In this document: one piece after another, positions 15,804 to 24,450 of the stretch
How positions within the stretch are numbered: the first letter of the stretch is position 1
Layout of the letters: every line of letters starts with the position of its first letter
Assembly (NCBI GenBank): GCA_014642895.1
Contig: BMJD01000003.1
Coordinates: 166,031-201,602 of the forward strand
Source: Lentibacillus populi
GTDB taxonomy: Bacteria > Bacillota > Bacilli > Bacillales > Amphibacillaceae
Length of the DNA: 35,572 bases
Direction: 5' to 3'
Notes under the pieces: generated by a model
Seen by the model: the letters and a program-made list of their open reading frames with translations, nothing else
Told to the model about the DNA's origin: nothing
Database searches by the model: none
Position numbers and translations under genes: made by a program

Positions 15804-17066
15804 ATGAGAAAATTAGGCCTATTATTTATGGCAATGATTCTTGTTGCCACATTATCCGCCTGTAGTAGTAATTCTTCCGGTTCAAGTTCTGGTTCAAGCA
15901 AAGAAATTGTCTTTTGGAATCCATTCACAGGACCGGATGGTAAAAATATGAAGAAAATGGTAGATGAATATAATAAAACAGATCCAGAATATAAAATAAA
16001 AAACATTTCCCTAAAAGAGGGAGATATGTATACAAAAATTCAGACGGTAGTTAATTCTGGGGAAAATATTCCGGATTTGATGATTGTTCATGCAGAACGT
16101 ATTAAACAGTATGTAGATAATGAGATGTTAACTAGTTATGATGATTATTTAAGTGATTACCCAGAAATAAAAGAAGAAAATTATATGCCAGAAGCATGGA
16201 AAATTGGGGATTTAGATGGCTCCAGGTACAGTGTTCCGCTTGATATCCACTCATTTGTAATGTATTACAACAAAGATCTAGTAGAAAAATATGCTCCAGG
16301 GGCACTTGACGATAATATTATTACGTTTGATGAAATTGAAGCTGCCGGGGAAAAATCACAGCAGGATAAGATTACCAGCTTAGGAGTTACGTGGGTTAAA
16401 CCGAATTTTCTTTCCTTGTACGCACAAAATGGTGGTAAGTTAACGGAAAATGGTATAGACCCAACCATTGATAACGATCAGGCAAAAGCTTCATTCCAAA
16501 AATGGATTGATTTATATGAATCAGGTGTTACAAACAAAGATGGCGAAGATCCGGCTCAACTATTCCTTCAAGAGAAATTAATCTTCTATCCTGAAGGAAT
16601 CTGGATGAATAATAATTTAAAAGATGCAAAATTTGAGTATGGATTAACCAATGCACCACAACTAACGGATGATAAGAGCAAAATGGTCAATTGGTCTTCA
16701 TCCCACCAATTTGTAATGTTTAACAGTAAAGACCGTTCGGATGAGAAATCTAAGGGTGTTGTAGCTTTTATCGATTGGATTCGTGATAATTCACTAGAAT
16801 GGGCAAAAGCAGGACAAAATCCAGCTTCACTTAAAATTCTCGATGATCCGGAATACCAAAAAATGGCTCAATCGTTCTTATTGAAAGATCCTGAAGTACA
16901 AGCTTCACTGAAGATTTTTGACTACAAATACAATGGTTATGTTTCGGAAGAACTGGATGCAAAGGGTCTTGATATTATATTTGGAAAAATTCCTGTCGAT
17001 AAAGGACTTGCTGATATTCAAAAAACACTAGAAGATAAAATAGCAAAGGATGCTTCAAATAAATAG
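15804..17066 (+). CDS. ABC sugar transporter, solute-binding lipoprotein (CUT1 type)
   Basis: The 420-residue protein starts at ATG 15804 after GGGGGCAG. Residues 1-20 are a lipoprotein signal peptide with lipobox LSAC (Cys20), followed by a Ser/Gly linker. The mature part is a family-1 solute-binding protein: EIVFWNPFTGPDGKNMKKMV, PDLMIVHAERIKQY, YSVPLDIHSFVMYYNKDLVE and GIWMNNN. It would be anchored to the outer face of the membrane and deliver an oligosaccharide to the two permeases encoded next. The neighbouring GH2 and GH43 enzymes suggest a plant-derived, arabinose- or galactose-containing oligosaccharide, but the ligand is not determined by sequence. Confidence 0.94.
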   Translation: MRKLGLLFMAMILVATLSACSSNSSGSSSGSSKEIVFWNPFTGPDGKNMKKMVDEYNKTDPEYKIKNISLKEGDMYTKIQTVVNSGENIPDLMIVHAERIKQYVDNEMLTSYDDYLSDYPEIKEENYMPEAWKIGDLDGSRYSVPLDIHSFVMYYNKDLVEKYAPGALDDNIITFDEIEAAGEKSQQDKITSLGVTWVKPNFLSLYAQNGGKLTENGIDPTIDNDQAKASFQKWIDLYESGVTNKDGEDPAQLFLQEKLIFYPEGIWMNNNLKDAKFEYGLTNAPQLTDDKSKMVNWSSSHQFVMFNSKDRSDEKSKGVVAFIDWIRDNSLEWAKAGQNPASLKILDDPEYQKMAQSFLLKDPEVQASLKIFDYKYNGYVSEELDAKGLDIIFGKIPVDKGLADIQKTLEDKIAKDASNK

Positions 17067-17093
17067 AAAGCGGAAGAATTAAACGTAAAGCAA

Positions 17094-17137
17094 ATGGAAG
17101 CTGCTTCTATAAAAATAAACTAGAATGCAGCTTCCAT
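17094..17137 (+). promoter_or_regulatory. Intercistronic hairpin between binding protein and permease
   Basis: An 11-bp perfect stem (ATGGAAGCTGC at 17094-17104, complement at 17127-17137) with a 22-base loop lies between the lipoprotein stop and the permease SD. No T-run follows. Such stems often protect the upstream mRNA so that the binding protein is made in excess. Confidence 0.7.
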
Positions 17138-17163
17138 GAAATAATTATTCTGGAGGGGTAGTA

Positions 17164-18099
17164 GTGGAAGTACCTGTGAAGTCTATGGAGCCACAGCCAA
17201 AGCCAAAGCCGAAGATAAAACCGGACAATCGAAAGTCTGTGAATTGGACTCCTTGGGTTTTTATTACACCACATTTGTTGATCTTTAGTGTTTTTTTTCT
17301 AGTGCCGATTATTTATGGGATTTATATTTCTTTTACTAGTTGGGATTTGATTGGGAAAGCAGATTTTGTCGGATTAGCGAATTACAAGGAGATCTTGTTC
17401 CAAAAGGATTCATCCTTTTATACACAATTCCACAACGGATTTAAAAATACATTCATTTTTGTCATTTTATCTGTTCCTGGTTGTATAATCGTACCGCTAT
17501 TGCTGGCTAGTGCTTTAAATGCTAAACCAAGATTTCATAAGTTCTTTCAATCTATTTTTTACATGCCAACTTTATTTTCTATTTCCGCTGTCGTGATTAT
17601 CTGGACCTTAATGTTTAATGTGAATCAAGGACCTATTAACAATTTCCTGGGTGAATCAATTCTTTGGACTAGTACTCAGCCATATGCCTGGGCAGCTATT
17701 GTGATTTTAACAGTGTGGTGGTGCATTGGCGGCAACATGATTATTTACCAAGCCGCTTTGAATGGTGTACCTAGAGATCTTTACGAGGCTGCATCCATAG
17801 ATGGAGCTAACGCTGTTCAAAAGTTCTTTAAAATTACACTTCCAAGCATTCGTGGGCCAATACTTTATACAGTAGTTATTACAACCATTGCTCAATTTAA
17901 TGTATATGGTCAGCCTTTGATGCTTACGGGAGGAGGTCCAGCTGACTCTACACGAGTTCTGTTAATGGATATTCAACAGAATGCCTTTGGATCTGGTCAA
18001 CCGATTGCGGGTATCGCATCAGCCATGGCCATTATCCTTGGTCTATGTATCATGGTTGTAACGTTTATTCAATTTCTCTTATTACGGAACAAAGAATAG
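17164..18099 (+). CDS. ABC sugar permease 1 (MalF/UgpA type)
   Basis: A 311-residue membrane protein starting at GTG 17164, five bases after GGAGGGG. A Pro/Lys-rich cytoplasmic N-terminus (~28 residues) precedes six predicted helices, the first being VFITPHLLIFSVFFLVPIIY. The permease signature EAASIDGANAVQKFFKITLP (EAA loop) near residue 205 would dock the ATPase. It forms the import channel with the next gene product. The gene is followed 18 bases later by the second permease, so translation is probably coupled. No ATP-binding subunit is present in the window; Bacilli commonly share an MsmX-type ATPase among CUT1 importers. Confidence 0.94.
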   Translation: MEVPVKSMEPQPKPKPKIKPDNRKSVNWTPWVFITPHLLIFSVFFLVPIIYGIYISFTSWDLIGKADFVGLANYKEILFQKDSSFYTQFHNGFKNTFIFVILSVPGCIIVPLLLASALNAKPRFHKFFQSIFYMPTLFSISAVVIIWTLMFNVNQGPINNFLGESILWTSTQPYAWAAIVILTVWWCIGGNMIIYQAALNGVPRDLYEAASIDGANAVQKFFKITLPSIRGPILYTVVITTIAQFNVYGQPLMLTGGGPADSTRVLLMDIQQNAFGSGQPIAGIASAMAIILGLCIMVVTFIQFLLLRNKE

Positions 18100-18117
18100 A
18101 TGTGGGGTGAAGAATGA

Positions 18118-18960
18118 ATGAAATCTAAACTACTGTCTTTTCCTAAATTAGTAGCTTTTTTATTTCTGCTATTAATGGCAATTATATGGGTTATCCCCCT
18201 GGTATGGGGTCTAGTAACATCATTTAAGGATGATATGGAATTTCAGACGATGGGTTTTAAATTTTTGCCCGTTGAATGGGTAACCACCAATTACACTTCA
18301 CTTTTAGTAGATAACTATAGTACACCATTGTTACAATGGTTCTTTAATTCATTAATTATATCTGTTGTTCATACGCTATTAGTTTTAGTCGTAGTTTCTT
18401 TAGCTGCATTCGCTTACGGTCGATTACGTTTTAAAGGCCGTAATATGATTTTTATGTTTTTAATGGCTACAATGATGTTTCCAGCTGTTGTTAACTTAGT
18501 CCCTTTGTATAAAATTGTTGATACGCTTGGCTGGGTTAATTCTTATTGGGCAGCAATTGTTCCCGGGGCTGCTGGGGTTTTCAATATCTTCCTGGTAAGG
18601 CAATTTTTGGCGAATATTCCGCTCGAATATGATGAGGCGGCAAAAGTAGACGGTGCCGGGGATTTTCAAATATTTTTTAAAGTTGTCTTGCCACAACTAA
18701 AACCTATTTTAATGGTTGTTGCCTTATTCAGTTTTACAGGTTCGTGGAATGACTTTCTATGGCCATCCATTGTTTTCAACGATATTGAAAAAATGCCGAT
18801 AACTGCAGGACTTCAGTTATTACAAGGAATGTACATATCACAACCGACTATACTCATGGCTGGAGCCGTAATAGCTATTATTCCGACGTTTATTATATAT
18901 TTATTCGCACAAAAGTATTTTATACAATCAATGTCGCTTTCTGCTGGTATAAAAGGTTAA
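18118..18960 (+). CDS. ABC sugar permease 2 (MalG/UgpE type)
   Basis: A 280-residue permease with six predicted helices (first LVAFLFLLLMAIIWVIPLVW) and the EAA loop DEAAKVDGAGDFQIFFKVVL near residue 175. I chose ATG 18118; another ATG four bases upstream is out of frame and closes at once. It is the partner of the preceding permease; the pair spans the membrane as a heterodimer. It is followed 16 bases later by an unknown membrane-protein gene in the same operon. Confidence 0.94.
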   Translation: MKSKLLSFPKLVAFLFLLLMAIIWVIPLVWGLVTSFKDDMEFQTMGFKFLPVEWVTTNYTSLLVDNYSTPLLQWFFNSLIISVVHTLLVLVVVSLAAFAYGRLRFKGRNMIFMFLMATMMFPAVVNLVPLYKIVDTLGWVNSYWAAIVPGAAGVFNIFLVRQFLANIPLEYDEAAKVDGAGDFQIFFKVVLPQLKPILMVVALFSFTGSWNDFLWPSIVFNDIEKMPITAGLQLLQGMYISQPTILMAGAVIAIIPTFIIYLFAQKYFIQSMSLSAGIKG

Positions 18961-18976
18961 AAAGGAGCTGTCCAGT

Positions 18977-19384
18977 ATGTCTAATAAAATGGAAAAAACT
19001 TTAGTTTATATAGCATCTGGCTGGCAGATATTAGATGGACTCATAACTATCTTTATTTACGGACCTTATATAAGGCAAAAAGGGTCGCATACCGCTGAAT
19101 TATCTTTTGTGGAAAGAGAAGGGTTAAACTCTCTCTTAGGAAGTATTTATAGCGTTGCTTCTATCTTCGGGATTTTACTCATTTTACTAGGTTTAATAAC
19201 TATTTATCTAACAAGGACCTATTTAAAAAAAGGCATAGTACCTAAGAAGGTTCCCATTTGGTTTCTGATATGTGGTATATTTTCCTATTTTACGATGGAT
19301 ATAATCAGTCTAATTCTATACATGGGAGCTGGAATTATTATACTCGCGAAAAATCGCTCATTGAAAATTCATGAAAGGTTTTAA
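18977..19384 (+). CDS. Unknown four-helix membrane protein in the importer operon
   Basis: A 135-residue protein with a clear ribosome binding site (AAAGGAG, ATG 18977). Hydrophobic segments lie at ~8-28 (VYIASGWQILDGLITIFIYG), ~55-78 (SVASIFGILLILLGLITIYL), ~92-110 (IWFLICGIFSYFTMD) and ~112-126 (ISLILYMGAGIIILA), joined by short, Lys/Arg-rich loops. I recognise no domain. It sits between the second permease and the GH2 gene with gaps of 16 and 25 bases, so it is co-transcribed with them. A role as a transporter accessory or stress-type membrane protein is possible, but the sequence does not show it. Confidence 0.75.
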   Translation: MSNKMEKTLVYIASGWQILDGLITIFIYGPYIRQKGSHTAELSFVEREGLNSLLGSIYSVASIFGILLILLGLITIYLTRTYLKKGIVPKKVPIWFLICGIFSYFTMDIISLILYMGAGIIILAKNRSLKIHERF

Positions 19385-19409
19385 ATTATCAATCTTAGGA
19401 GGAAACAAA

Positions 19410-21149
19410 ATGAAAGAATTACATCCAAGACCACAGTTTACCCGAAATGATTGGGAGTCACTTGATGGTGAGTGGCATTTTGCATTCGATGATAAAAATA
19501 TTGGGGAAGTGAATGATTGGTCAAATGGTATTCCGAAAGACAAAACCATTCGAGTGCCATTTAGCTATGAAACAAAAAAGAGTGGCATAGAGGATACTTC
19601 ACATCATCCAGCTGTCTGGTATGAACGCACAATTAACGTGGCCCATGATAAAAATGTATTGCTTCATTTTGAGGGAGCGGATTATTATACAACACTATGG
19701 GTTAATGGATTAAAAGTAGGGAATCATCAAGGAGCTTATACTGCTTTTGTATTTGATATTACCAACTATGTACATCAAGGTGAAAATCAAATAGTTGTTA
19801 AGGTGGAGGATTCGATCGATTGTGCCCAACCGCGTGGCAAACAAAGATGGTTAAAAGATAACTTTGGTTGCTGGTATGTGCAAACGACTGGTATATGGAA
19901 AACCGTCTGGCTGGAATATGTTTCACCAATACATATGGACTATGTAAAAATGACACCTGCGTATGATAAAGGAGAAATCGCCGTTGAATTGTACACGAAT
20001 CAATGGCAGTCTGATGCAAATATTACGGCTAGTGCTGAGATTTCTTTTGAAGGTAAAGTAATTAATAAGGTAATGGTAAATGTAATCGATGGAGTAGCAA
20101 AGTTTTCAGCAAGTGTTATTGAGAAGGGTAATCCTTGGAGTATGAAGAGCTGGAGTCCACATACCCCAAATCTATACGAGATCCAATTTGAGTTATTTCA
20201 AGATGGTAATTCAGTAGATCTGGTAAATTCATATTTTGGAATGCGCAAAATTTCGATTGAAGGCAGGAAAATACTCTTAAATAATCGGGAATTATACCAA
20301 CGCCTCATATTAGATCAAGGCTATTGGGAAGAGAGTGATTTAACACCACCATCAGTAGAAGCACTTGAAACAGATATTGATAAGATACTTGAAATGGGTT
20401 ACAACGGTGTCAGAAAGCATCAAAAGATTGAGGATAATCGTTTCCTCTATCTTTGTGATAAGAAAGGTTTACTGGTATGGTCAGAGGTTGGAGCAACGTA
20501 TACATTCAATGATCAAGCTGTGTCCAATTTCACAAATGAATGGTTAGAAATAGTGAAACAAAATTACAATCATCCTTGTATCATTACATGGGTACCATTT
20601 AATGAATCCTGGGGGATAGGGGATGTCTTTGTTAGTGATGCACAGCAAAAGTTTACGGAAGGTATCTACTATTTAACAAAAACATTTGATTCCATGCGAC
20701 CAGTTGTAACAAATGACGGTTGGGAGCATACCATTTCAGATATTATCACGCTCCATGATTATGAAGAATTTGGAGAGGAATTCAGGAAGCGTTACGAAAA
20801 TGATGAAGAGTTGCTTTCAAATAACATCCAGCATAATAAGGAACGCTATCCATTTGCTAAAGGTTATGGCTATAAAGGACAACCTGTTATTATTTCTGAA
20901 TTTGGCGGTATTGCGTTTGCTTCAGAAAGTGGCTGGGGTTACGGCAACCAGGTGAAAGATGAAGCGGCGTTTATAAAACGCTTTGACCGTATTCATCAAG
21001 CGATTCAGGATCTCGACTATGTATGTGGTTTCTGTTATACACAGGTAACAGATGTGCAACAAGAGATAAATGGATTACTTACCATAGATAGAAAAGCAAA
21101 AGTAGATGTAACAAAGATTCGTGAAATTAATGAAAGAAGAATAAAATAA
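19410..21149 (+). CDS. Glycoside hydrolase family 2 enzyme
   Basis: The 579-residue protein is best started at ATG 19410 (AGGAGG seven bases upstream), not at upstream in-frame codons overlapping the previous gene. It has the GH2 order: an N-terminal sugar-binding jelly roll (DWESLDGEWHFAFDD, HHPAVWYERTINV, LHFEGADYYTTLWVNGLKVG), an immunoglobulin-like middle, and a TIM barrel. The acid/base Glu is in WVPFNESWGIGD and the nucleophile Glu in PVIISEFGGIAF. With no signal peptide, it acts in the cytoplasm on imported oligosaccharides. GH2 includes beta-galactosidases, beta-glucuronidases and arabinosidases; the exact sugar is not resolvable here. It is shorter than LacZ (no domain 5). Context with a GH43 suggests side-chain removal from arabino-/galacto-oligosaccharides. 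Confidence 0.92.
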   Translation: MKELHPRPQFTRNDWESLDGEWHFAFDDKNIGEVNDWSNGIPKDKTIRVPFSYETKKSGIEDTSHHPAVWYERTINVAHDKNVLLHFEGADYYTTLWVNGLKVGNHQGAYTAFVFDITNYVHQGENQIVVKVEDSIDCAQPRGKQRWLKDNFGCWYVQTTGIWKTVWLEYVSPIHMDYVKMTPAYDKGEIAVELYTNQWQSDANITASAEISFEGKVINKVMVNVIDGVAKFSASVIEKGNPWSMKSWSPHTPNLYEIQFELFQDGNSVDLVNSYFGMRKISIEGRKILLNNRELYQRLILDQGYWEESDLTPPSVEALETDIDKILEMGYNGVRKHQKIEDNRFLYLCDKKGLLVWSEVGATYTFNDQAVSNFTNEWLEIVKQNYNHPCIITWVPFNESWGIGDVFVSDAQQKFTEGIYYLTKTFDSMRPVVTNDGWEHTISDIITLHDYEEFGEEFRKRYENDEELLSNNIQHNKERYPFAKGYGYKGQPVIISEFGGIAFASESGWGYGNQVKDEAAFIKRFDRIHQAIQDLDYVCGFCYTQVTDVQQEINGLLTIDRKAKVDVTKIREINERRIK

Positions 21150-21179
21150 TATTCTTTTTGAATGAGTTTTAACGCTCTT

Positions 21180-21222
21180 AATAGGTAAGACACTAGGTGA
21201 TACTGCTAGTTTCTTGCCTATT
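21180..21222 (+). terminator. Hairpin after the GH2 gene
   Basis: Arms 21180-21196 and 21206-21222 pair at 16 of 17 positions with a nine-base loop. The following bases (ATTATTATAT) are not T-rich, so it may attenuate rather than fully stop transcription into the GH43 gene. Confidence 0.65.
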
Positions 21223-21380
21223 ATTATATATTTTCAACATAAATATATTTAAAAGAAGAGGCTTATTCTGAATAAGCTAGTGTAAATGGAGGTAATTGAG
21301 GTAAACATCACAAGGTTTTAGATGTCTACCATTTTAAAAATAGAGTATAGTATTGTACTTAACTTATGGAGGTACTAAAA

Positions 21381-22382
21381 ATGAAAACCCAACCCCACAA
21401 CAACGTTACAGGTGAAAAAAGTGAAATGTTTATGAATCCTTTACTTGAAAGTGGCCCAGATCCTTATGTTTATAAACATACAGACGGGTACTACTATTTT
21501 ATGATCACTTTGTCTAATCATATAGCAATTTGGAAGAGCCCAACGGTAACAGGAATCGCAACATCAGAGAAAAAAATAATATGGACTCCACCAGCAGAAG
21601 GTCCTTATAGCCACAATATTTGGGCCCCTGAAATACATTATATTAATGGAAAGTGGTTCATTTATTTTACTGCCAATGATGGTGGTGGAGATGACACTCG
21701 TCATATCTTTGTGCTTGAAAATTCTTCACCTGATCCGTTGCTGGGTGATTGGCATTTCAAGGATGCTGTTAATACCGAACATTCTGGTTTAGATGGAACT
21801 GTACTCCAACATATGGATGAATTATATTTTGTTTATTCAGGATATGGGTATTTTCCTGATTATGGATCAGCACTTTACATAGCAAAAATGAAAAACCCGT
21901 GGACATTAATAGGTGAAAACGTATTAATATCAGCCCCATCAGATGAATGGGAGAAACAAGGTGGAATGGCAATAAATGAAGGACCTATATTTCTAAAGAG
22001 GGATGGAAAAATATTTTTAGTTTTTTCCGCAAGTGCAACGTGGTCTGATGACTATTGCTTAGGTATGCTTACAGCGTGTGAAACGGCTAATCTTCTTGAT
22101 CCTGATTCTTGGATAAAAAGTCCAGAGCCAGTTTTCTCGAAAAATGTAAAGAACCGAGTATTTTCTCCTGGGCATAATAGTTTTACTAAATCTCCAGACG
22201 AAACAGAGGATTGGATCGTCTATCACGCATTTTCTTTTTCAGAGGGGGAAGGAGACCATGGATTGGGAAAACTCAGGAGTCCAAGGATTCAGAAAATCAA
22301 TTGGAAACCAGATGGCACCCCTGACTTTGATACACCACTACCAGCCTATACACCGATAGCTAAACCTAGTGGAGAAGTGTAA
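21381..22382 (+). CDS. Glycoside hydrolase family 43 enzyme (arabinofuranosidase/xylosidase type)
   Basis: The 333-residue protein starts at ATG 21381 after ATGGAGG; an ATG 15 bases upstream is part of that SD. It shows the five-bladed propeller family pattern: catalytic base Asp in ESGPDPYVYKHTDGYYYFM, HNIWAPEIHYINGKWFIYFT, the pKa-modulating Asp in HSGLDGTVL and the acid Glu in GMAINEGPIFLK. There is no signal peptide, so it is cytoplasmic. GH43 enzymes of this size remove alpha-L-arabinofuranosyl or beta-xylosyl units. It follows the GH2 gene by ~230 bases containing a hairpin, and may be expressed partly from its own promoter. Downstream lies only debris. Confidence 0.92.
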   Translation: MKTQPHNNVTGEKSEMFMNPLLESGPDPYVYKHTDGYYYFMITLSNHIAIWKSPTVTGIATSEKKIIWTPPAEGPYSHNIWAPEIHYINGKWFIYFTANDGGGDDTRHIFVLENSSPDPLLGDWHFKDAVNTEHSGLDGTVLQHMDELYFVYSGYGYFPDYGSALYIAKMKNPWTLIGENVLISAPSDEWEKQGGMAINEGPIFLKRDGKIFLVFSASATWSDDYCLGMLTACETANLLDPDSWIKSPEPVFSKNVKNRVFSPGHNSFTKSPDETEDWIVYHAFSFSEGEGDHGLGKLRSPRIQKINWKPDGTPDFDTPLPAYTPIAKPSGEV

Positions 22383-22390
22383 AGAAGGTT

Positions 22391-22524
22391 TCCCCTACAG
22401 GGAGAAGCCAGCATGTCAATGATGACCTTTTACGAGGATCAGAGGTCAATGGACTTGGTGATGCCTCCGCTGATGATTATATTATAAAAAGTGTAAAGAA
22501 AAACGAATTTATTCCGGAGGGACG

Positions 22525-22528
<4 letters not shown>
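22391..22528 (+). other. Open-frame debris between GH43 and the sulfatase remnant
   Basis: One frame without a start is open here and reads ..SQHVNDDLLRGSEVNGLG, then ..DYIIKSVKKNEFIPEGR, ending at 22526-22528 overlapping the sulfatase ATG. It looks like the C-terminus of a lost protein that was translationally coupled to the sulfatase. I cannot name it. An 11-base direct repeat, AGTGTAAAGAA, lies at 22376-22386 and 22490-22500 and may mark a past deletion or duplication. Confidence 0.35.
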
Positions 22529-23305
<777 letters not shown>

Positions 23306-23865
23306 AGGGCGCAGATTGGTTTCATCCAGAAGGGCCAGGCTCGTCGATAGAGTATCGATTGGATCACCCTGTCATACATGTTTCATGGAATGATGCTCTT
23401 TCATTTTGCAATTGGGCTGGTAAACGATTACCAACAGAAGCGGAATGGGAGTATGCGGCAAGAGGTGGACTAGAGCAAAAAAAATATCCCTGGGGTAATC
23501 AGCTAGTTACAAATGGTCAGCATAACTGCAATATTTGGCAAGGCAGTTTCCCGGTCGAAAACAGTAAGGAGGATGGGTATCTTGGAACGGCACCCGCCAA
23601 ATCATTTCCGCCAAACGGCTTTGGCTTATATAATGTTTCCGGAAATGTTTGGGAATGGTGTTCCGATTGGTTTTCAATAAATAGAGAAGAAGGTGGCAGA
23701 TTAAATCCTCAAGGGCCTGACACAGGTTCCACCAAGGTAATTAAGGGTGGGTCCTATTTATGTCATCAATCTTATTGCAATCGTTACCGGGTAGCAGCCC
23801 GAAGCTTTAACACGATTGACAGTTCTACGGGAAACATGGGGTTTAGATGTGCTGTTGATGGATAA
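23306..23865 (+). pseudogene. Formylglycine-generating enzyme (SUMF1-type), 5' truncated
   Basis: From about 23306 the frame is the C-terminal ~185 residues of a formylglycine-generating enzyme: [72 protein letters not shown], and [20 protein letters not shown] with the copper-binding/active-site Cys pair, ending FRCAVDG. This enzyme oxidises the sulfatase CxPxR Cys to formylglycine. The N-terminal third is replaced by out-of-frame TnpB sequence. An ATG at 23206 opens a 219-codon hybrid frame (TnpB read out of frame, then this domain). The catalytic Cys pair survives, but part of the fold is missing. Confidence 0.85.
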
Positions 23866-24389
23866 ATTACGTGAAACCGTTTAAACAGGTAAACGGTGAG
23901 ATTTAGTTGCGTACGCTTATATTATTACTTTTATGAGAGATCAAAATCGAGATACTTACCATTACAAGATGATATTCCTCAACCGCTTTCTGTTATCAAG
24001 CGGAGTCACATAATACATTTTAAAAATCGTTCTATTGGCAGGCATTACCAGGGAATATATTTATAGCTGCTATCCTTATTAGTTTGGTACGGGTGGGAAA
24101 AGAAACCTATCCTTTGCCCCACCCTTTACCACAGGATTTCCCCTTATATAAGATATTCCCCACTTTTGTATAAAAATACATAGAATGTTCCTAGGTGTAA
24201 ATGTCAGTTTTCGATGCTATATTGGTAATTTTCATCTTGCAAAGGGATGATGGTAAGGTTTCCTTGCCTTTTTTTGTTTTACTAAGGAATTTCTGGGACA
24301 AGTTCTATCCATTATACACAATTGTAAAACCCCAACCTCCACCGCAAGTAAATCACAATATTGCACAAGATATGTTCGACAGATTGCAA
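23866..24389. other. Intergenic region before the gat operon
   Basis: No gene is supported. A perfect 8-bp inverted repeat, ACCGTTTA (23876-23883) with TAAACGGT (23890-23897), follows the FGE remnant. A short run TGGGAAAAG..CCCCACCC near 24090-24120 could fold. A terminator-like hairpin is at 24252-24275, and a cre site begins at 24389. Confidence 0.5.
24252..24275 (+). terminator. Small hairpin terminator
   Basis: GGTAAGG (24252-24258) pairs with CCTTGCC (24262-24268), one G-T pair, three-base loop, seven T (24269-24275). It shields the gat operon from upstream transcription. Confidence 0.65.
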
Positions 24390-24403
24390 TGAAAACGTGT
24401 TCA
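24389..24403. promoter_or_regulatory. cre site upstream of the gat operon
   Basis: ATGAAAACGTGTTCA matches WTGNAANCGNWNNCW at 14 of 15 positions (G for W at position 11) and is nearly palindromic. It lies 48 bases before the regulator start codon, so CcpA should repress the operon. Confidence 0.65.
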
Positions 24404-24450
24404 TAACGATCGCTGCCAGTGATACACTTAATAGTGAAAGGCGGGTTATC

